A stretch of DNA of 64,000 bases from Gemmatimonadota bacterium (GCA_029262175.1 JAJCZV010000205.1:1-64000), one strand, 5' to 3'; shown: positions 36,674 to 46,474, numbered from the stretch's first letter. Program-made: numbers and translations. The notes: generated by a model from the letters alone, not told the origin.

Positions 36674-38556
36674 GGAGCCCCGAGCGCCGCAGCGGGGCCT
36701 TCCAGAAGGCCTGCGCTCGGCAGGCCGTCGTATGGTTCTGCGCCGTCGCGGTGGCCAACTGCGCGCCGCAGGATCCGGGCATCGACGCGCCTCGTAACCA
36801 GGCGCTCCATGTGGCCATGCGCGACGGCGTCCGTATCGCCGTCGACGTGTGGCTACCGGAGGATCTGCCTCCCGGCACGCGGATCCCGACGGTCCTGCGC
36901 GCGACGCGGTACTGGCGTGCGCAAGATCGCGTCGATGCCGTGCTCGAGGACGTCTCCAATTTCGGCGAGGCCGAGGACTTCAACGGTGCTGGATATGCCC
37001 TCGTGCTGGTTGACGCTCGCGGTAGCGGGGCGTCTTTCGGGATTCGTCGGTTCGAACTCGCCGAAGACGAGGTGCTCGACTACGGCGAGATCGTCGATTG
37101 GATCATCGACCAGCCGTGGTCCAATGGCCGCGTGGGTGCGTACGGGGTTTCCTATGCGGGCAACACCGCGGAGATGCTCGCGGTCAACATGCACCCCGCC
37201 GTGAAGGCGATCGCCCCCTTGTTCAACGATTTTGACAACTTCGGACACCTCATCTTTCCCGGAGGCGTCCTCACCGTCGGATTCTTGGAAAACTGGTCGC
37301 GACGGGTGCAGATGATGGACCTGAACGATGTCTGCGGGCTCAACGATGCCGAGGACGAGGCATGTGATCGACTCACGAATCGCGTCACCGGCGTCAAACC
37401 CGTCGATGCGGACACGACCGGCGCATTGCTCGCGGAGGCCGCGAACGAACACACCGCGAATACGATCCCCTACGAGTCCGCGCTCGAGTACGAGTATCGA
37501 GACGATCCGTTCGGACCGTTCGGAGAGACGCACGTCGGTCATCGGCGGAGTCCATCCGGACATCTACCTCAAATCGACTCGTCCGGCGTCGCCATGTTCA
37601 TCCGCGTCGGCTGGCAGGACGCGGGCACCGTCAACGGCGCGCTCGGTCGCTACAACACGATCTCCAACCCGCAGCAGGTCTTCATCGGGCCCTGGGATCA
37701 TGGTGCCAGCAACGACGCGGATCCGTTCCTTCCCTCGGGTCAGCCGGTCCAACCGACGAAGGAGGCGCAGTTCTCGGAAATGATCGGTTTCTTTGACGCG
37801 CATTTGAAAGGGAGCGGGTCACGCGAGACGCCGACCGAGGTCAACTACTACACGTTAGGTGCCGGCGAATGGCAGCGGACCGAGGCTTGGCCTCCAAACG
37901 GGTTCCAGGACGCAACTTGGTATTTCGGGGCGGAGGGTCGTTTGTCGACGGAGCGACCAACCGCAGCCCAAGCCGTGGATCTGTACACGGTCGATTTCAC
38001 CGCGACCACCGATACCGCCAATCGTTGGTACACGAACGGCGGGGCAGGGGATGTCATCTATCCGGACCGCGCGGAGGAGGATAAGAAACTCCTCACGTAT
38101 ACCAGCGCGCCGATGACGAGCGACGTCGAGATTACGGGCCACCCCGTCGTGACGCTTCATGTCACCTCGACCGAACGCGACGGAGCGTTCATCGTCTATC
38201 TCGAGGACGTCGCACCCGATGGCCGCGTCACCTATGTGACCGAAGGTCAGCTTCGAGCGTTGACCCGCGCCGTTAGCGACGCCACTCCGCTGTACCGAAA
38301 ATATGGCCCGCACCGCACGGAACTGCGCTCCGACGCATCGCCTCTCCGCCCCGGCGAAGTCGCCGAGCTGACGTTCGATCTGTGGGCGACATCCGTTCTG
38401 ATCAAGGAGGGACACCGCATTCGGGTCGCGATCGCCGGTGCCGATGCCGACACGTTCTTGCGCTACCCGCGCGATGGCAGTGTCCCCGAACTGACCCTCT
38501 ACCGCAGTTCAGCCTACCCGTCGGGTATCGTGCTCCCGGTCCGGCCGCGCCCCTAG
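36667..38556 (+). CDS. CocE/NonD family alpha/beta-hydrolase (X-Pro dipeptidyl-peptidase-like)
   Basis: A 629-residue secreted hydrolase beginning with GTG, with a leader AVVWFCAVAVANC that looks like a lipobox. The nucleophile elbow is in GVSYAG and the conserved GAxxxGPWDHG-type histidine in IGPWDHGASN; the C-terminal jelly-roll domain ends YRSSAYPSGIVLPVRP. The family includes cocaine esterase, glutaryl-7-ACA acylase and Xaa-Pro peptidases; which substrate is used here is open. Co-translated with ggt, it fits extracellular peptide degradation. Confidence 0.88.
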   Translation: MVGSPERRSGAFQKACARQAVVWFCAVAVANCAPQDPGIDAPRNQALHVAMRDGVRIAVDVWLPEDLPPGTRIPTVLRATRYWRAQDRVDAVLEDVSNFGEAEDFNGAGYALVLVDARGSGASFGIRRFELAEDEVLDYGEIVDWIIDQPWSNGRVGAYGVSYAGNTAEMLAVNMHPAVKAIAPLFNDFDNFGHLIFPGGVLTVGFLENWSRRVQMMDLNDVCGLNDAEDEACDRLTNRVTGVKPVDADTTGALLAEAANEHTANTIPYESALEYEYRDDPFGPFGETHVGHRRSPSGHLPQIDSSGVAMFIRVGWQDAGTVNGALGRYNTISNPQQVFIGPWDHGASNDADPFLPSGQPVQPTKEAQFSEMIGFFDAHLKGSGSRETPTEVNYYTLGAGEWQRTEAWPPNGFQDATWYFGAEGRLSTERPTAAQAVDLYTVDFTATTDTANRWYTNGGAGDVIYPDRAEEDKKLLTYTSAPMTSDVEITGHPVVTLHVTSTERDGAFIVYLEDVAPDGRVTYVTEGQLRALTRAVSDATPLYRKYGPHRTELRSDASPLRPGEVAELTFDLWATSVLIKEGHRIRVAIAGADADTFLRYPRDGSVPELTLYRSSAYPSGIVLPVRPRP

Positions 38557-38603
38557 CCCTGGGCCATTCGGTGCCACCGCTGTGAGAGGGCAGAGGGCTC
38601 GGC

Positions 38604-40280
38604 CTAGGGCATCCCCGGAGGCGCCACTCGTCGTTTCGTCGCCTGTTCGAAGGCGTACGCCAGCTCGATGAGTTTGGGCTCGCTGCAGGCCATGCCCGCG
38701 AAGCTCACGCCAAACGGCCGCGGCTTGGCGCCAAAGCCTTCCGGTAGGGGCGGATTCGGTTCGGAATCGAGGAAGGCGAACGGCACGATCACGGTTGGAT
38801 AGCCCGGCTTCGCCGAGATCCCCGCTCCACTCGAGGCAGGGAAAAGCAGGGCGTCCAGCTCCAGGTCGGTCATCACCTCGTCGATCCCGTGCTCGCCGTT
38901 CAAGTAGAGGTCTCGCGCACGATCGGCTTCGTACGTCGCGCGGGCAGCCTCGAGATCGATCTCATCGGAGCGATCGAGGTTCGCCTGGTCGTACTTGTTC
39001 GAGCCAGCCCTCTCGTGCGCCAGATTCCACTCTCGGAGCTCCGTGAGCGTCTTCACCGGGGCGGTTTCGCCGAGCGAGGCCAGCCACGCGTTGAAGTCCC
39101 GCTTCATCCCGTAAAACAGCACGCTGCCGCCCCCGCCCGTGAGGAGGCTGTGCTCGGGGTCGGGATCGACGACGCTGGGAATGTCGGCGGGATCGACGAT
39201 CGTAGCGCCCTGATCACGGAGGATGTGGATCGCCTCCTCCATGATCGCCCTCCCGGCATCATTCAAGCGGCCTTGCCAGCGGTCGGTTTCCGGGACTTGG
39301 ACGGAGTCATAGTACATCGCACGGGGGACCCCGATGCGGGCTCCCTGCAGGCCCTCGGTGCGTAAGAAGGCCCGGTAGTCCCCGTTCTCCGGTGGCTGGC
39401 AGACCAATGTCGCGGGGTCGTTGGGGTCGGGTACGGCGCCCTCGAGCGCCCCGAGCAAGATGGCCGCGTCCGTGACGGTTCGTGCCATCGGTCCGGCGAT
39501 GTCCTGGTCCGCGGTGATCGGGATCACTCCGTATCGACTCACACGGCCCACGGTCGGCTTGATCCCGGCCAACCCGTTCGAATTGGAAGGCGACAGGATC
39601 GATCCCGAGGTCTCGGTCCCGACGTTGCCGGCCCAGAAGCTCGAGTTCGTGCCGATGCCTGAACTCGATCCGCCCACACCCATCACCGGCCGTCCATCGT
39701 TCGTCCCCTCCCTGGGATCGCGTCTCGGATCAAATGGATTGAGGCCGTACCCTCCGACTGCGCTGTAATTCCCGGGCATGCCGCGGGCCTTGAAGTTGGC
39801 GAGCTCGGTCATCACCGTCTTGGCCAAGATGATCGCTCCGGCCTCTCGCAGGTTTTGAGTCAGCGTTGCCTCGTAGGGCGGAATGAAGCCTTCGAAGGCC
39901 AGCGCTCCCCCGGTCGTGGGCATATCCATCGTATGGACGTTGTCTTTTAGCGCGACCGGAATTCCGTGAAGCGGTCCACGCACCCGGCCGTCGGCCCGCT
40001 CGCGGTCGAACCTGTCCGCATCGTCGAGCGCGTTGGGGTTGATCGCGATCGCCGCGTTCACTTTCTCTTCGTACAGAGCGATCCGGACGAGATGCGCCTC
40101 GACGAGTTCGCGGGAGGTGATCCGCCCCTCCTCCATTGCCGCCTGCATCTCCGGGATCGTTGCTTCGACGACGTCGAACGGTTCGGGGGCTTGGGGTGCG
40201 CACGAACTCAACAGTGGGGGACAGAGCAGGGCGACGAGCGCGAGGAGGCGACGAGCGCGAGGGGTGTGTGGGCCAGTCAT
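38604..40280 (-). CDS. Secreted amidase (amidase-signature family)
   Basis: A Ser-cis-Ser-Lys hydrolase with lipoprotein leader (ALVALLCPPLLSSC). The signature residues are Lys in PVALKDNVH, GGSSSG and GTETSGSI, all of the amidase-signature family. The start is ATG 40280, nine bases after GAGGA; the earlier in-frame ATG 40427 gives no leader. Length is 558 residues. Substrate is not deducible; located convergent with cocE. Confidence 0.88.
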   Translation of the reverse strand: MTGPHTPRARRLLALVALLCPPLLSSCAPQAPEPFDVVEATIPEMQAAMEEGRITSRELVEAHLVRIALYEEKVNAAIAINPNALDDADRFDRERADGRVRGPLHGIPVALKDNVHTMDMPTTGGALAFEGFIPPYEATLTQNLREAGAIILAKTVMTELANFKARGMPGNYSAVGGYGLNPFDPRRDPREGTNDGRPVMGVGGSSSGIGTNSSFWAGNVGTETSGSILSPSNSNGLAGIKPTVGRVSRYGVIPITADQDIAGPMARTVTDAAILLGALEGAVPDPNDPATLVCQPPENGDYRAFLRTEGLQGARIGVPRAMYYDSVQVPETDRWQGRLNDAGRAIMEEAIHILRDQGATIVDPADIPSVVDPDPEHSLLTGGGGSVLFYGMKRDFNAWLASLGETAPVKTLTELREWNLAHERAGSNKYDQANLDRSDEIDLEAARATYEADRARDLYLNGEHGIDEVMTDLELDALLFPASSGAGISAKPGYPTVIVPFAFLDSEPNPPLPEGFGAKPRPFGVSFAGMACSEPKLIELAYAFEQATKRRVAPPGMP

Positions 40281-40379
40281 GAAACGAGTCCTCGGCACGG
40301 GGAGATCGGGCCGGTCCCGCCAGGGCGGCCGGGCGAGGTCATAAACTGAAAGTCGGAGACTCCAGCGGCCAGCCTCGGC

Positions 40380-40414
40380 AAAAAAAGGGGTCGGCACTCG
40401 AAAGCGCCGACCCC
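40380..40414 (-). terminator. Intrinsic terminator on the − strand
   Basis: On the − strand GGGGTCGGC (40414-40406) pairs perfectly with GCCGACCCC (40395-40387) over a ten-base loop (40405-40396), followed by seven T residues (40386-40380). This is a textbook rho-independent terminator for the gene at 40474-41256. The same stem without the T-run would be read on the + strand. Confidence 0.9.
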
Positions 40415-40473
40415 TAGACCCAGACACCCGTCAGGCAAGCGGCGCAAGCGCGTCGCTCACCACATCGAACCGA

Positions 40474-41256
40474 CTACGGGATGAGCCGCATCGTGTTGTT
40501 CGAGTCCATCGCCATCGACATTCCGGCGACGTTGATGTCGAATCCCATCTGACTGGTCGTATCCTGAATGCGACCCTTTGCCACATCGAACACGGCCGTC
40601 CCCGACAGGTCGCCGGCGCCGTCCATCGTCATGCCCTGCGCGCTGCCAGACATCGTCAGCGGTCCCTCGAACGTCACGCTGGCGAGGTCGCCATCGACGC
40701 TGCCCAGGGTGTACGTAATGCTCATGTCCAAGACCATCGATCCGCCCATGCCGGCGGGGATGTCCAGATCCAACTCGCCGACCCACGTGTCGCCGGGTCC
40801 GACAGGATCCTCGGGAAGCTGAAAGAAACCTCCGCCGCCGATCTGGCTGATCATCTGCTGAGCCTCGGGAGGTAGATCGCCGACGTCCGAGAGCTCGATC
40901 ACGCGTCCCCGAGTATCCATTTTGATCGTGCTGGCGGTCCCGCTCAGGTCGGGCATCGCCGCCGCCGCGCCGGGCACGGCGCTGGTCATCGTGCTTGAAT
41001 CGATGACGGTCCGCATCTCGACGATGTCGCCGACGACGCTGAGGACGGTCTGTGTCTGAAACATCTCGCTCGCCGACACCGGGCCGTCGGTTTGCATCAT
41101 CGGGTTGTCCATGAACGTCTCGTTGCCGATGACGTATCGCGAAACGAGACCCTCAGCCGGGTTCATGCGGAGCAGCACCGATTGACCCTGGAGCGGTAGC
41201 ACGATCATGAGGGCGATCGTGGCGGCTCCGGCCGCGCGGAAAAGTCGAGTCATCAT
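40474..41256 (-). CDS. Secreted protein of unknown function
   Basis: A 260-residue protein with a signal peptide (AAGAATIALMIVLPLQGQS). It is rich in alternating hydrophobic residues and Gly, consistent with a beta-sandwich, and contains GPGDTWVGELDLDIPAG. It resembles DUF6263-type secreted proteins only in general style. Two adjacent ATGs (41256, 41253) follow GGGAGG. It has its own terminator and stands alone. Confidence 0.7.
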   Translation of the reverse strand: MMTRLFRAAGAATIALMIVLPLQGQSVLLRMNPAEGLVSRYVIGNETFMDNPMMQTDGPVSASEMFQTQTVLSVVGDIVEMRTVIDSSTMTSAVPGAAAAMPDLSGTASTIKMDTRGRVIELSDVGDLPPEAQQMISQIGGGGFFQLPEDPVGPGDTWVGELDLDIPAGMGGSMVLDMSITYTLGSVDGDLASVTFEGPLTMSGSAQGMTMDGAGDLSGTAVFDVAKGRIQDTTSQMGFDINVAGMSMAMDSNNTMRLIP

Positions 41257-41402
41257 CCATCCTCCCGATTATTTATCCTGACAGATTCCAGATTCCCCTT
41301 GGTCCAGCCCAAAAACGGGCACACCTAAAAAGTGACGCCTGAACGGGCGAAACGCCAACCTGCGTCCTCCCACCATACCCACCAGTTGAGACGCCATTCA
41401 GG

Positions 41403-42110
41403 GTGAGAACGACACATCTCCGTATGTCCCCACATCTCCATGAGATCCCAGCCAGCGAGCGACCTCGCGAACGACTCCTGCGCTTGCGGCCCGAAGCGCT
41501 GTCCACAGCTGAGCTCCTGGCGGTATTGCTGGGTTCCGGGACGGCGGGCCGATCCGCCGTCGAAGTGGCCGGCGAGCTGCTCGCCGCCTTCGGTGGGTCG
41601 CTCCGCCGCTTGGCCAGGGCCGAAGCCGTCGAGCTGCAGCGCACCGGCGGCGTCGGGCCCGCTCGCGCCACCGCGGTCGCGGCCGCCTTTGCGCTCGGCC
41701 GCAGGATGGAGGCCGAACCAGCTCGGGCAACCTCGCGGATCCGGAGCCCCGCCGACGTCTACGGCCGGCTCGGGCCGCTCCTGCGAGATCGACGTCAGGA
41801 GGAGTTCTGGGTCCTCTATCTCGACACGCAGAGCCACGTGGTGCTCGAGCGCTGTCTGACGATCGGGCTGCTCAACTCCTCCCTTGTCCACCCGCGCGAG
41901 GTGTTTGGCCCCGCGATCGCGGCCGCCTGTGCGTCCCTGATCGTGGCGCACAACCACCCGAGCGGGGATCCCGAGCCCTCGCCCGAGGACATCGCCGTCA
42001 CCTGCCAGCTCGTCGAGAGCGGAAAGCTTCTGGGGATTCCCGTGCGAGACCACGTCGTGCTTGGCGATTGCGGCTACGTGAGCCTGAGCGAGCGCGGCCT
42101 CTGCCGTTGA
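41403..42110 (+). CDS. radC: RadC/MPN-type JAB domain protein
   Basis: RadC carries a JAMM metalloprotease-like fold of uncertain role, once linked to DNA repair. The 235-residue protein has RPEALSTAELLAVLLGSGT, then a UPF-like helix-hairpin-helix and the JAMM ligands in AHNHPSGDPEPSPED. GTG 41403 is listed; ATG 41424 (MSPHLHEIPASERPRE) is the better match to the family start. Divergent from the − strand unknown. Confidence 0.92.
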   Translation: MRTTHLRMSPHLHEIPASERPRERLLRLRPEALSTAELLAVLLGSGTAGRSAVEVAGELLAAFGGSLRRLARAEAVELQRTGGVGPARATAVAAAFALGRRMEAEPARATSRIRSPADVYGRLGPLLRDRRQEEFWVLYLDTQSHVVLERCLTIGLLNSSLVHPREVFGPAIAAACASLIVAHNHPSGDPEPSPEDIAVTCQLVESGKLLGIPVRDHVVLGDCGYVSLSERGLCR

Positions 42111-42186
42111 GCCTCGAACTTGCGCCTGGCTTCTCAGGTACCAGCATGTAGTGTTGTGAGGGGAGTACCCTGTCGGGAGCCTGGCC

Positions 42187-44406
42187 ATGGAATCGACCGC
42201 AAAGAGTAAGGACCGACCCGCCCGGAAGGGCGGTGGCCCGCGCTCGCTCCTGCCCAAGGACTTTCTGGCGGCGATCGAGGGGCACGAGCAGCGACTCGAC
42301 CTCGAACTTCTGGCGCTCGCGTTCGAGTTTAGTCTCGAGAAGCACGAGGGGCAGAAGCGCGCGTCGGGCGAGGACTACATCAGCCACTGCGTGGAAGTCG
42401 CGAAGATCCTCTCGGAGATCCACCTCGATAGCGTCAGCATCGCGGCTTCTCTCCTACACGATGTCGTCGAAGACACGGACACGACGGTCGACGAAATCCG
42501 TCGCGAGTTCGGCGATGAAATCGCGACGATCGTCGACGGCCTCACTAAAATCGCACGGTTCGAGTTCGGCTCGTTGGCCGAGCGTCAGGTCGAAACCTAT
42601 CGCAAGCTTCTGGTGTCGATGGCGCGCGACGCTCGCGTAATCCTCATCAAACTTGCCGACCGGCTTCACAACATGCAGACGCTCGAGTACATGCCAGCGG
42701 GCGCCCGCGAACGCATCGCGATGGAGACTCGTGAAATCTATGCGCCGCTCGCGCACCGGCTCGGCGTCGCGCGGATCAAGTGGGAGCTCGAGGATCTAGC
42801 CTTCAAGTTTCTCGAGCCCGATGCGTACCGAAAACTCGTCAAGCGCGTCAAGGCAAAACGACGCGAACGCGAGGCGTTGATCAACGCCATGGTCGAGCCG
42901 TTGCAGAGCGAGCTCGAGGCGGCGGGGATCACCTGTCGGGTAACCGGGCGTCCGAAGCATCTGTGGTCGATCTATAAGAAGATGGTCAAGCGCGACAAAC
43001 CGTTCGAAGAGGTATACGACACGCTTGCCATGCGGATCACGGTGCAGACCGTTCGCGACTGCTATCACGCGCTCGGAGTCGTTCATCAACGCTGGACCCC
43101 GCTCACCGAGAGATTCCACGACTTCATCGCAACGCCGAAATCGAACATGTACCAGAGTCTCCACACGACCATCTTCGGTCCCGGCGGCGCGCCGTATGAG
43201 ATCCAGATTCGTACCGAGGGGATGCACCGCACGGCGGAATACGGGATCGCCGCTCATTGGCGCTACAAGGAAGGGAAGCAGGGAGACGAGGTCGACGACA
43301 AGCTGGCTTGGTTCCGACAGGTGCTCGAGTGGCAACACGAGACCCGCGAGCCCGCCGAGTTTCTAGAGTTCCTCAAAATCGATCTCTATCAGGACGAGAT
43401 CTTCGTGTTTACGCCCGCGGGTGACGTGAAACAGCTGCCCAAGGGCGCGAGTTCGATCGATTTCGCCTTCGCCGTTCACACGGAGATCGGGCTCCGGTGT
43501 TCCGGCGCAAAAGTGAACGGTCGGATCGCACCGTTGAGTCGAGCCCTGCGAAACGGGGACACCGTCGAGATCCTGACCTCGGACTCTCAGTCTCCCAGCC
43601 GCGACTGGCTCGGCTTTGTCAGGACCGGCAAGGCCCGCCACGACATCCGTCAATGGATCAAACAGGAGGAGCGAGAATCTGCGGTCCGGCTCGGGCGAGA
43701 CATCATCCAGCGCGAGTGGAAAAGGCATCGGCGAGGCAAGCCCGATGAGACGGCCATGCGTGAGGGCGCGAAGGCCTTGAAGTTCGATTCCGTTGAGGCG
43801 CTTCAAACCGCGACGGGTCGCGGTGACATCAGCGTCACTCGTGTCATCCGCGCGATTCTCCCGGAGTCGGCTCCAGAACCCCAGGGGCGTCCCACCAGTC
43901 CGCTCACCAAGCTCGTCGACAAAGTTTGGAGCGGGCCACCGAAGGGGGTCCGAATCGAGGGACACGACGACCTCATGATTCGGTACTCCCAATGCTGTCA
44001 GCCGGTCCCCGGCGATGAAGTCATCGGGTACACCACGCGCGGGCGAGGGATCTCGATCCATCGAAACGACTGCCCCAACATTCTCCAGTTGTCGGCGGAT
44101 CCAGAACGACGGGTCGAAATTGATTGGGGGTCAGATGGCGCCAGCCGTTTTCTCGTCCACATCGTCATGGAAGGGACGGATCGTCACGGACTTTTCGCGG
44201 ATATCGCGAAGGCGGTCTCCGACACCGGAACGAACATCCAGTCGGCGGAAATCACCAGCGTGGAAGGCGGCATGCACGGGCAGTTCGTCGTCGAAGTAGA
44301 GCACCTCGGCCACCTCCAAAAAGTTCTGCGTAAGGTCCGGCGGGTGAAGGGAGTTCTGTCGGTCGAACGCAAGGAATCGTTCGGAGAGGTCGGGCCGACG
44401 ATCTAA
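42187..44406 (+). CDS. RelA/SpoT bifunctional (p)ppGpp synthetase/hydrolase
   Basis: Makes and degrades the stringent alarmone (p)ppGpp. The 739-residue protein has an HD domain with LLHDVVEDTD and HCVEVA-type ligands, a synthetase domain with PKSNMYQSLHTT and EIQIRT, a TGS domain (EIFVFTPAGDVKQLPKG) and a C-terminal ACT domain. Both HD and synthetase motifs look intact, so both activities are expected. The next gene has a structured leader; no ribosome-related gene is adjacent. Confidence 0.96.
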   Translation: MESTAKSKDRPARKGGGPRSLLPKDFLAAIEGHEQRLDLELLALAFEFSLEKHEGQKRASGEDYISHCVEVAKILSEIHLDSVSIAASLLHDVVEDTDTTVDEIRREFGDEIATIVDGLTKIARFEFGSLAERQVETYRKLLVSMARDARVILIKLADRLHNMQTLEYMPAGARERIAMETREIYAPLAHRLGVARIKWELEDLAFKFLEPDAYRKLVKRVKAKRREREALINAMVEPLQSELEAAGITCRVTGRPKHLWSIYKKMVKRDKPFEEVYDTLAMRITVQTVRDCYHALGVVHQRWTPLTERFHDFIATPKSNMYQSLHTTIFGPGGAPYEIQIRTEGMHRTAEYGIAAHWRYKEGKQGDEVDDKLAWFRQVLEWQHETREPAEFLEFLKIDLYQDEIFVFTPAGDVKQLPKGASSIDFAFAVHTEIGLRCSGAKVNGRIAPLSRALRNGDTVEILTSDSQSPSRDWLGFVRTGKARHDIRQWIKQEERESAVRLGRDIIQREWKRHRRGKPDETAMREGAKALKFDSVEALQTATGRGDISVTRVIRAILPESAPEPQGRPTSPLTKLVDKVWSGPPKGVRIEGHDDLMIRYSQCCQPVPGDEVIGYTTRGRGISIHRNDCPNILQLSADPERRVEIDWGSDGASRFLVHIVMEGTDRHGLFADIAKAVSDTGTNIQSAEITSVEGGMHGQFVVEVEHLGHLQKVLRKVRRVKGVLSVERKESFGEVGPTI

Positions 44407-44412
44407 CACCTT

Positions 44413-44468
44413 CACCTCACGTCGCGTCTCCATGGGGTGACAGCATTCAATGTCTTGACGTGGAGGTG
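44413..44468 (+). promoter_or_regulatory. Hairpin sequestering the Shine-Dalgarno of the lipoprotein gene at 44472
   Basis: CACCTCACGTC (44413-44423) pairs with GACGTGGAGGTG (44457-44468): eleven base pairs with one bulged G (44462). The whole GGAGG ribosome-binding site (44462-44466) is in the stem, and the ATG is four bases past it. Inside the loop GACA (44439-44442) pairs with TGTC (44451-44454). The layout resembles an RNA thermometer or a translation switch; function not shown. Confidence 0.6.
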
Positions 44469-44471
44469 GTG

Positions 44472-44873
44472 ATGCGCCCGCTGAAAGCTCTCTTATCGAT
44501 CGCCGTAGTGGCTGTGGCCGTTGTGGCCTGCGCGCCCGCCTACGGGGGCGGGGGGCCGACCGTGCTCGGACAGCGCACGGTCGCGTTTGGCGCGGATTAC
44601 GATGTGATTCGAGTCGGCCCCGGAGATCGACGGTTTCGAGCCGTCCGATTCCACGTGTCCGACAGCCCGATGGAGATGTTCGATGTGAGGATCCGGTTCG
44701 GCGATGGCTCGAGCTTCTCGCCGAGTACTCGTCTTCGCTTCGAAGAAGGCGCTTGGACTCGGCGCATCGATCTTCCCGGGCGAACACGCGTGATTCGCAC
44801 GATCGAGTTTCGCTATCGGTCGATCGGCCCTCGCAGCGGGCGCGCCCGGGTCCAGGCGGTGGGCATCCGTTGA
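44472..44873 (+). CDS. Small lipoprotein of unknown function
   Basis: A 133-residue protein with leader KALLSIAVVAVAVVAC (lipobox VVAC). The mature domain has repeated FRAVRFHVSD and MFDVRIRFGDG-type strands and many Arg residues, so a beta-fold is likely. A DUF2541-like similarity is possible but not certain. ATG 44472 is preceded by GGAGG at a five-base spacing; the GTG at 44460 overlaps that site and is less likely. Confidence 0.7.
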   Translation: MRPLKALLSIAVVAVAVVACAPAYGGGGPTVLGQRTVAFGADYDVIRVGPGDRRFRAVRFHVSDSPMEMFDVRIRFGDGSSFSPSTRLRFEEGAWTRRIDLPGRTRVIRTIEFRYRSIGPRSGRARVQAVGIR

Positions 44874-44996
44874 GGAACTTGCCTACCCGCCGAGGGACTC
44901 GTCGACCCGGCTGGTCCTCCCAAGCCCTCCAAGCCGCGTATCCTGGTGAGGGCATGATTCGCATCGCTGCCCTCGGACTCGAAGGTCGGAGGGTAC

Positions 44997-46373
44997 ATGA
45001 ACAAGCCGAAAAAGCTGTCCAATCGTCACTGGCTCATTGCCGGAGTGACGGGTGCCGTCATCGGGCTCGCCTCTTACCTCGACGGGGAGGGGCCAACGGA
45101 TCCGGGAACGGCCGACCCACCGCGTCTCCCGGTCGATGCCGGATCGGTCCCTCAGAACACCGAGGAGACCCCCCGACCAAGCCAGGCCTCGCGGGAGCGG
45201 AGCGGGGCCACGCGTCTCTCACCGCGACCGATCGTGGATCGTCAGGGGTTCAACAGCCCGATCGAAGCCTACAGCGTGTTGGTACCCGATGGATGGAGCT
45301 TCGAATCCGAAGTGGTTTGGATGGGGGCCGGAGGGAGATGCGGACCCGGACACGCGCAACCGGTTTTTCGTATGGAAAGCCCGGACGGGGCGCGGGCGAT
45401 CGAGGTCTTGCTCGGCGTACACCTTGAGCTGACTTCCATCGATCTTGTCCAGGGGGCCGCCAACTCTCCCTTCGCTCAACCGTATGTCGAGACGCAGCGG
45501 CAGGCGCGGAGCGAGATGGAGGCGCTGCGGCGCGAGTATCAGGCATCCGGACCGAATTGCCAAGTCGGCCGCCCCTCCGATCACCGAGACTTCGTCCAGA
45601 AAAGCATCGTATCCACCATGCGACCTGACAGCCGGATCGTGGGCATGGAACCCGATCCCGCGATTCGGGCGATGCTCCAACCCCTCGAGGCGGCCGGAGC
45701 CGAGATGCGGGCCATGACGAGCCCGGGGATGCAGGCCGACCAGACGATAGAGACGACGAAACTCACGCTGGAGGCGACGGATGCGGGAGGAAGGCCGAGC
45801 GTCGAAATCATGAAGTTCGGGACCGTCGTCCAGTGGCTGACGAGCGCCTTCGAAGGCATGACCGCCGACGGAATGCAACTCGTACACATGGGGCAGTTCA
45901 GCACGACCTCTCACCAGACCACGTGGATCACTTCGTATCGCGCGCCCCGGGACGAGCTGGCGGACTTCGAGCCGCTCGCGGGCGCCATCATGGCGTCGCT
46001 GCGATCGAACCCGCGGTGGCAAGCCGCGTTCAACCGTTACCTGGCGAACATCACTCGGATTCAGAACCAGGGCGCGATGGAACGGTCGAGAATCATGGCG
46101 GAAACGCAGGACGCGATCTCGGACATGCAGATGGAAGGGTGGCGGCGTCGACAAGATAGCCAGGATCGATCTGCCAAAGCCTTTGTGAACAGTATCCGTG
46201 GCGTGGAGCAGCGCATCGATCCCAGCACCGGTTTCGTCGTCGATGTGCCGAACACGGGTCACGAGTTCTACTCTGACGGGAACGGCAACGTCCTGATCAT
46301 CGACACGCCGGGCCTGGAGCCCCGCGATCTGTTCCCCGGTGAAGATTGGGAAGTGATGAAACGTCCGGACTGA
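44997..46373 (+). CDS. Unknown protein with N-terminal hydrophobic segment
   Basis: A 458-residue protein that I do not recognise. After a basic start (MNKPKKLSNRHW) comes a hydrophobic segment (LIAGVTGAVIGLASYL), then a Pro/Ser/Thr-rich linker, and a domain with the pattern VLVPDGWSFESEVVW. The middle and C-terminal parts are rich in Met, Gln and Arg and predicted largely helical (residues 330-420). ATG 44997 follows GGAGGG. It is likely anchored or exported. Confidence 0.72.
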   Translation: MNKPKKLSNRHWLIAGVTGAVIGLASYLDGEGPTDPGTADPPRLPVDAGSVPQNTEETPRPSQASRERSGATRLSPRPIVDRQGFNSPIEAYSVLVPDGWSFESEVVWMGAGGRCGPGHAQPVFRMESPDGARAIEVLLGVHLELTSIDLVQGAANSPFAQPYVETQRQARSEMEALRREYQASGPNCQVGRPSDHRDFVQKSIVSTMRPDSRIVGMEPDPAIRAMLQPLEAAGAEMRAMTSPGMQADQTIETTKLTLEATDAGGRPSVEIMKFGTVVQWLTSAFEGMTADGMQLVHMGQFSTTSHQTTWITSYRAPRDELADFEPLAGAIMASLRSNPRWQAAFNRYLANITRIQNQGAMERSRIMAETQDAISDMQMEGWRRRQDSQDRSAKAFVNSIRGVEQRIDPSTGFVVDVPNTGHEFYSDGNGNVLIIDTPGLEPRDLFPGEDWEVMKRPD

Positions 46374-46474
46374 GCCTGGACCGGACTTTACCGAACAAGC
46401 ACCGAAGGTTAAGCTGTTCTGTCTCGGTTCGCCGGTCGGCGGCGGACCGCGCCAACCGCGGTACCACGGGACAG

